Program-made: the position numbers and the translations under genes
Notes under the pieces: model-generated
What the model was told of the DNA's origin: nothing
The model's database searches: none
The model's input: only the letters and a program-made list of their open reading frames with translations
Shown: in pieces, positions 63,826-64,000 of the stretch
Layout: each line of letters starts with the position of its first letter
Numbering within the stretch: the first letter of the stretch is position 1
DNA from: 66-474 sp050737995
GTDB taxonomy: Bacteria; Pseudomonadota; Gammaproteobacteria; Xanthomonadales; Rhodanobacteraceae
DNA: 64,000 nt
Reading direction: 5' to 3'
NCBI GenBank assembly: GCA_050737995.1
Contig: JBOHYR010000127.1
Location: 1-64,000 of the forward strand

Positions 63826-64000
63826 GTGACACGCAGACGTAAATGGTTGCTGGGTATCGGCACCACCGTCGCGGTGCTGATCATAGCTTTGTTCGTAGCG
63901 GTCACATGGTTGATCCATACGCCGTCTGGCCTGCGCTTTGCGCTCGATCGCTGCGTCACGATGATGCACGGTCAATTTACGTACGCGAGCGCCAGTGGGA
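63826..64000 (+). CDS. tamB: Translocation and assembly module protein TamB, 5' end only
   Basis: The frame opens at a GTG 7 nt after tamA and runs off the window edge; 58 codons are visible. The start MTRRRKWLLGIGTTVAVLI with a following hydrophobic stretch and THTPSGLRFAL-like text (WLIHTPSGLRFALDR) is the signal anchor and first segment of TamB. It would partner TamA in moving lipids or autotransporters to the outer membrane. Confidence 0.85.
   Translation, partial: MTRRRKWLLGIGTTVAVLIIALFVAVTWLIHTPSGLRFALDRCVTMMHGQFTYASASG

Overview
The window is a 64 kb stretch of GC-rich chromosome from a gammaproteobacterium, most likely of the order Lysobacterales (Xanthomonadales), perhaps family Rhodanobacteraceae. 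I infer this from the gene set and order (suhB/trmJ, miaB-ybeZ-ybeY-corC, ahpD-ahpC/oxyR, sufR-sufBCDS, rpsF-rpsR-rplI, tamA-tamB) and from the general protein character. About 60 protein genes are packed tightly on both strands. I see no tRNA, rRNA, CRISPR array, prophage or insertion sequence. Non-coding DNA is short and holds promoters, a few terminators and REP-like inverted repeats.

Region by region. 0-7 kb: tRNA/rRNA maturation (trmJ, miaB, ybeY), SuhB, a lytic transglycosylase, PhoH-like YbeZ and CorC. 7.5-11.5 kb: a DUF4105/Lnb-type membrane protein in the place where lnt often lies, then CorA, Lgt and an exported NTF2-like protein. 11.6-17.1 kb: an RlmI-family methyltransferase whose last residues are cut off by an amber codon, an S9 peptidase and a DUF255 (YyaL-type) protein. 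17-24 kb: lemA with two TPM-domain genes, dgkA, a sodium:solute symporter with its small DUF3311 partner, and a BlaI regulator/M56 peptidase pair in which the peptidase carries two TonB C-terminal domains. 24.5-28.2 kb: prmC and an exported M1 aminopeptidase. 28.3-33.9 kb: a peroxide-defence block (ahpD, ahpC, oxyR, rnk, rubrerythrin, an Fe-S protein and DUF3501) with two sequences matching the OxyR tetramer site.

33.9-40.4 kb: rhomboid protease, acetyltransferase, M20 peptidase, ComEA-like protein, SET protein, HutD-like protein and a two-component system. 40.5-46.9 kb: a complete SUF operon with its Rrf2 regulator and a 17-bp operator, followed by a GNAT and a Rieske protein in the same transcript order. 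47-50 kb: the S6-S18-L9 operon with a good promoter and terminator, an A-type Fe-S carrier and asnS. 50-56.5 kb: a MalM-like lipoprotein, then an SDR, an aldehyde dehydrogenase and a RidA-type deaminase that look like part of a 2-aminomuconate (kynurenine/3-hydroxyanthranilate) route, with a carbonic anhydrase and an unknown exported protein between them. 56.6-64 kb: an MFS transporter, a small membrane protein, HutG, a GH17-GT2 glucan synthase fusion, and tamA with the start of tamB.

The most interesting leads are the Lnb-like protein at the lnt position beside lgt, the BlaI/M56/TonB-domain signalling module with visible operators, the two OxyR sites joining AhpCD and the rubrerythrin operon, the amber codon in the RlmI-type gene, a terminator-like hairpin in the suhB leader, and an SDR lacking its catalytic Tyr and Lys.
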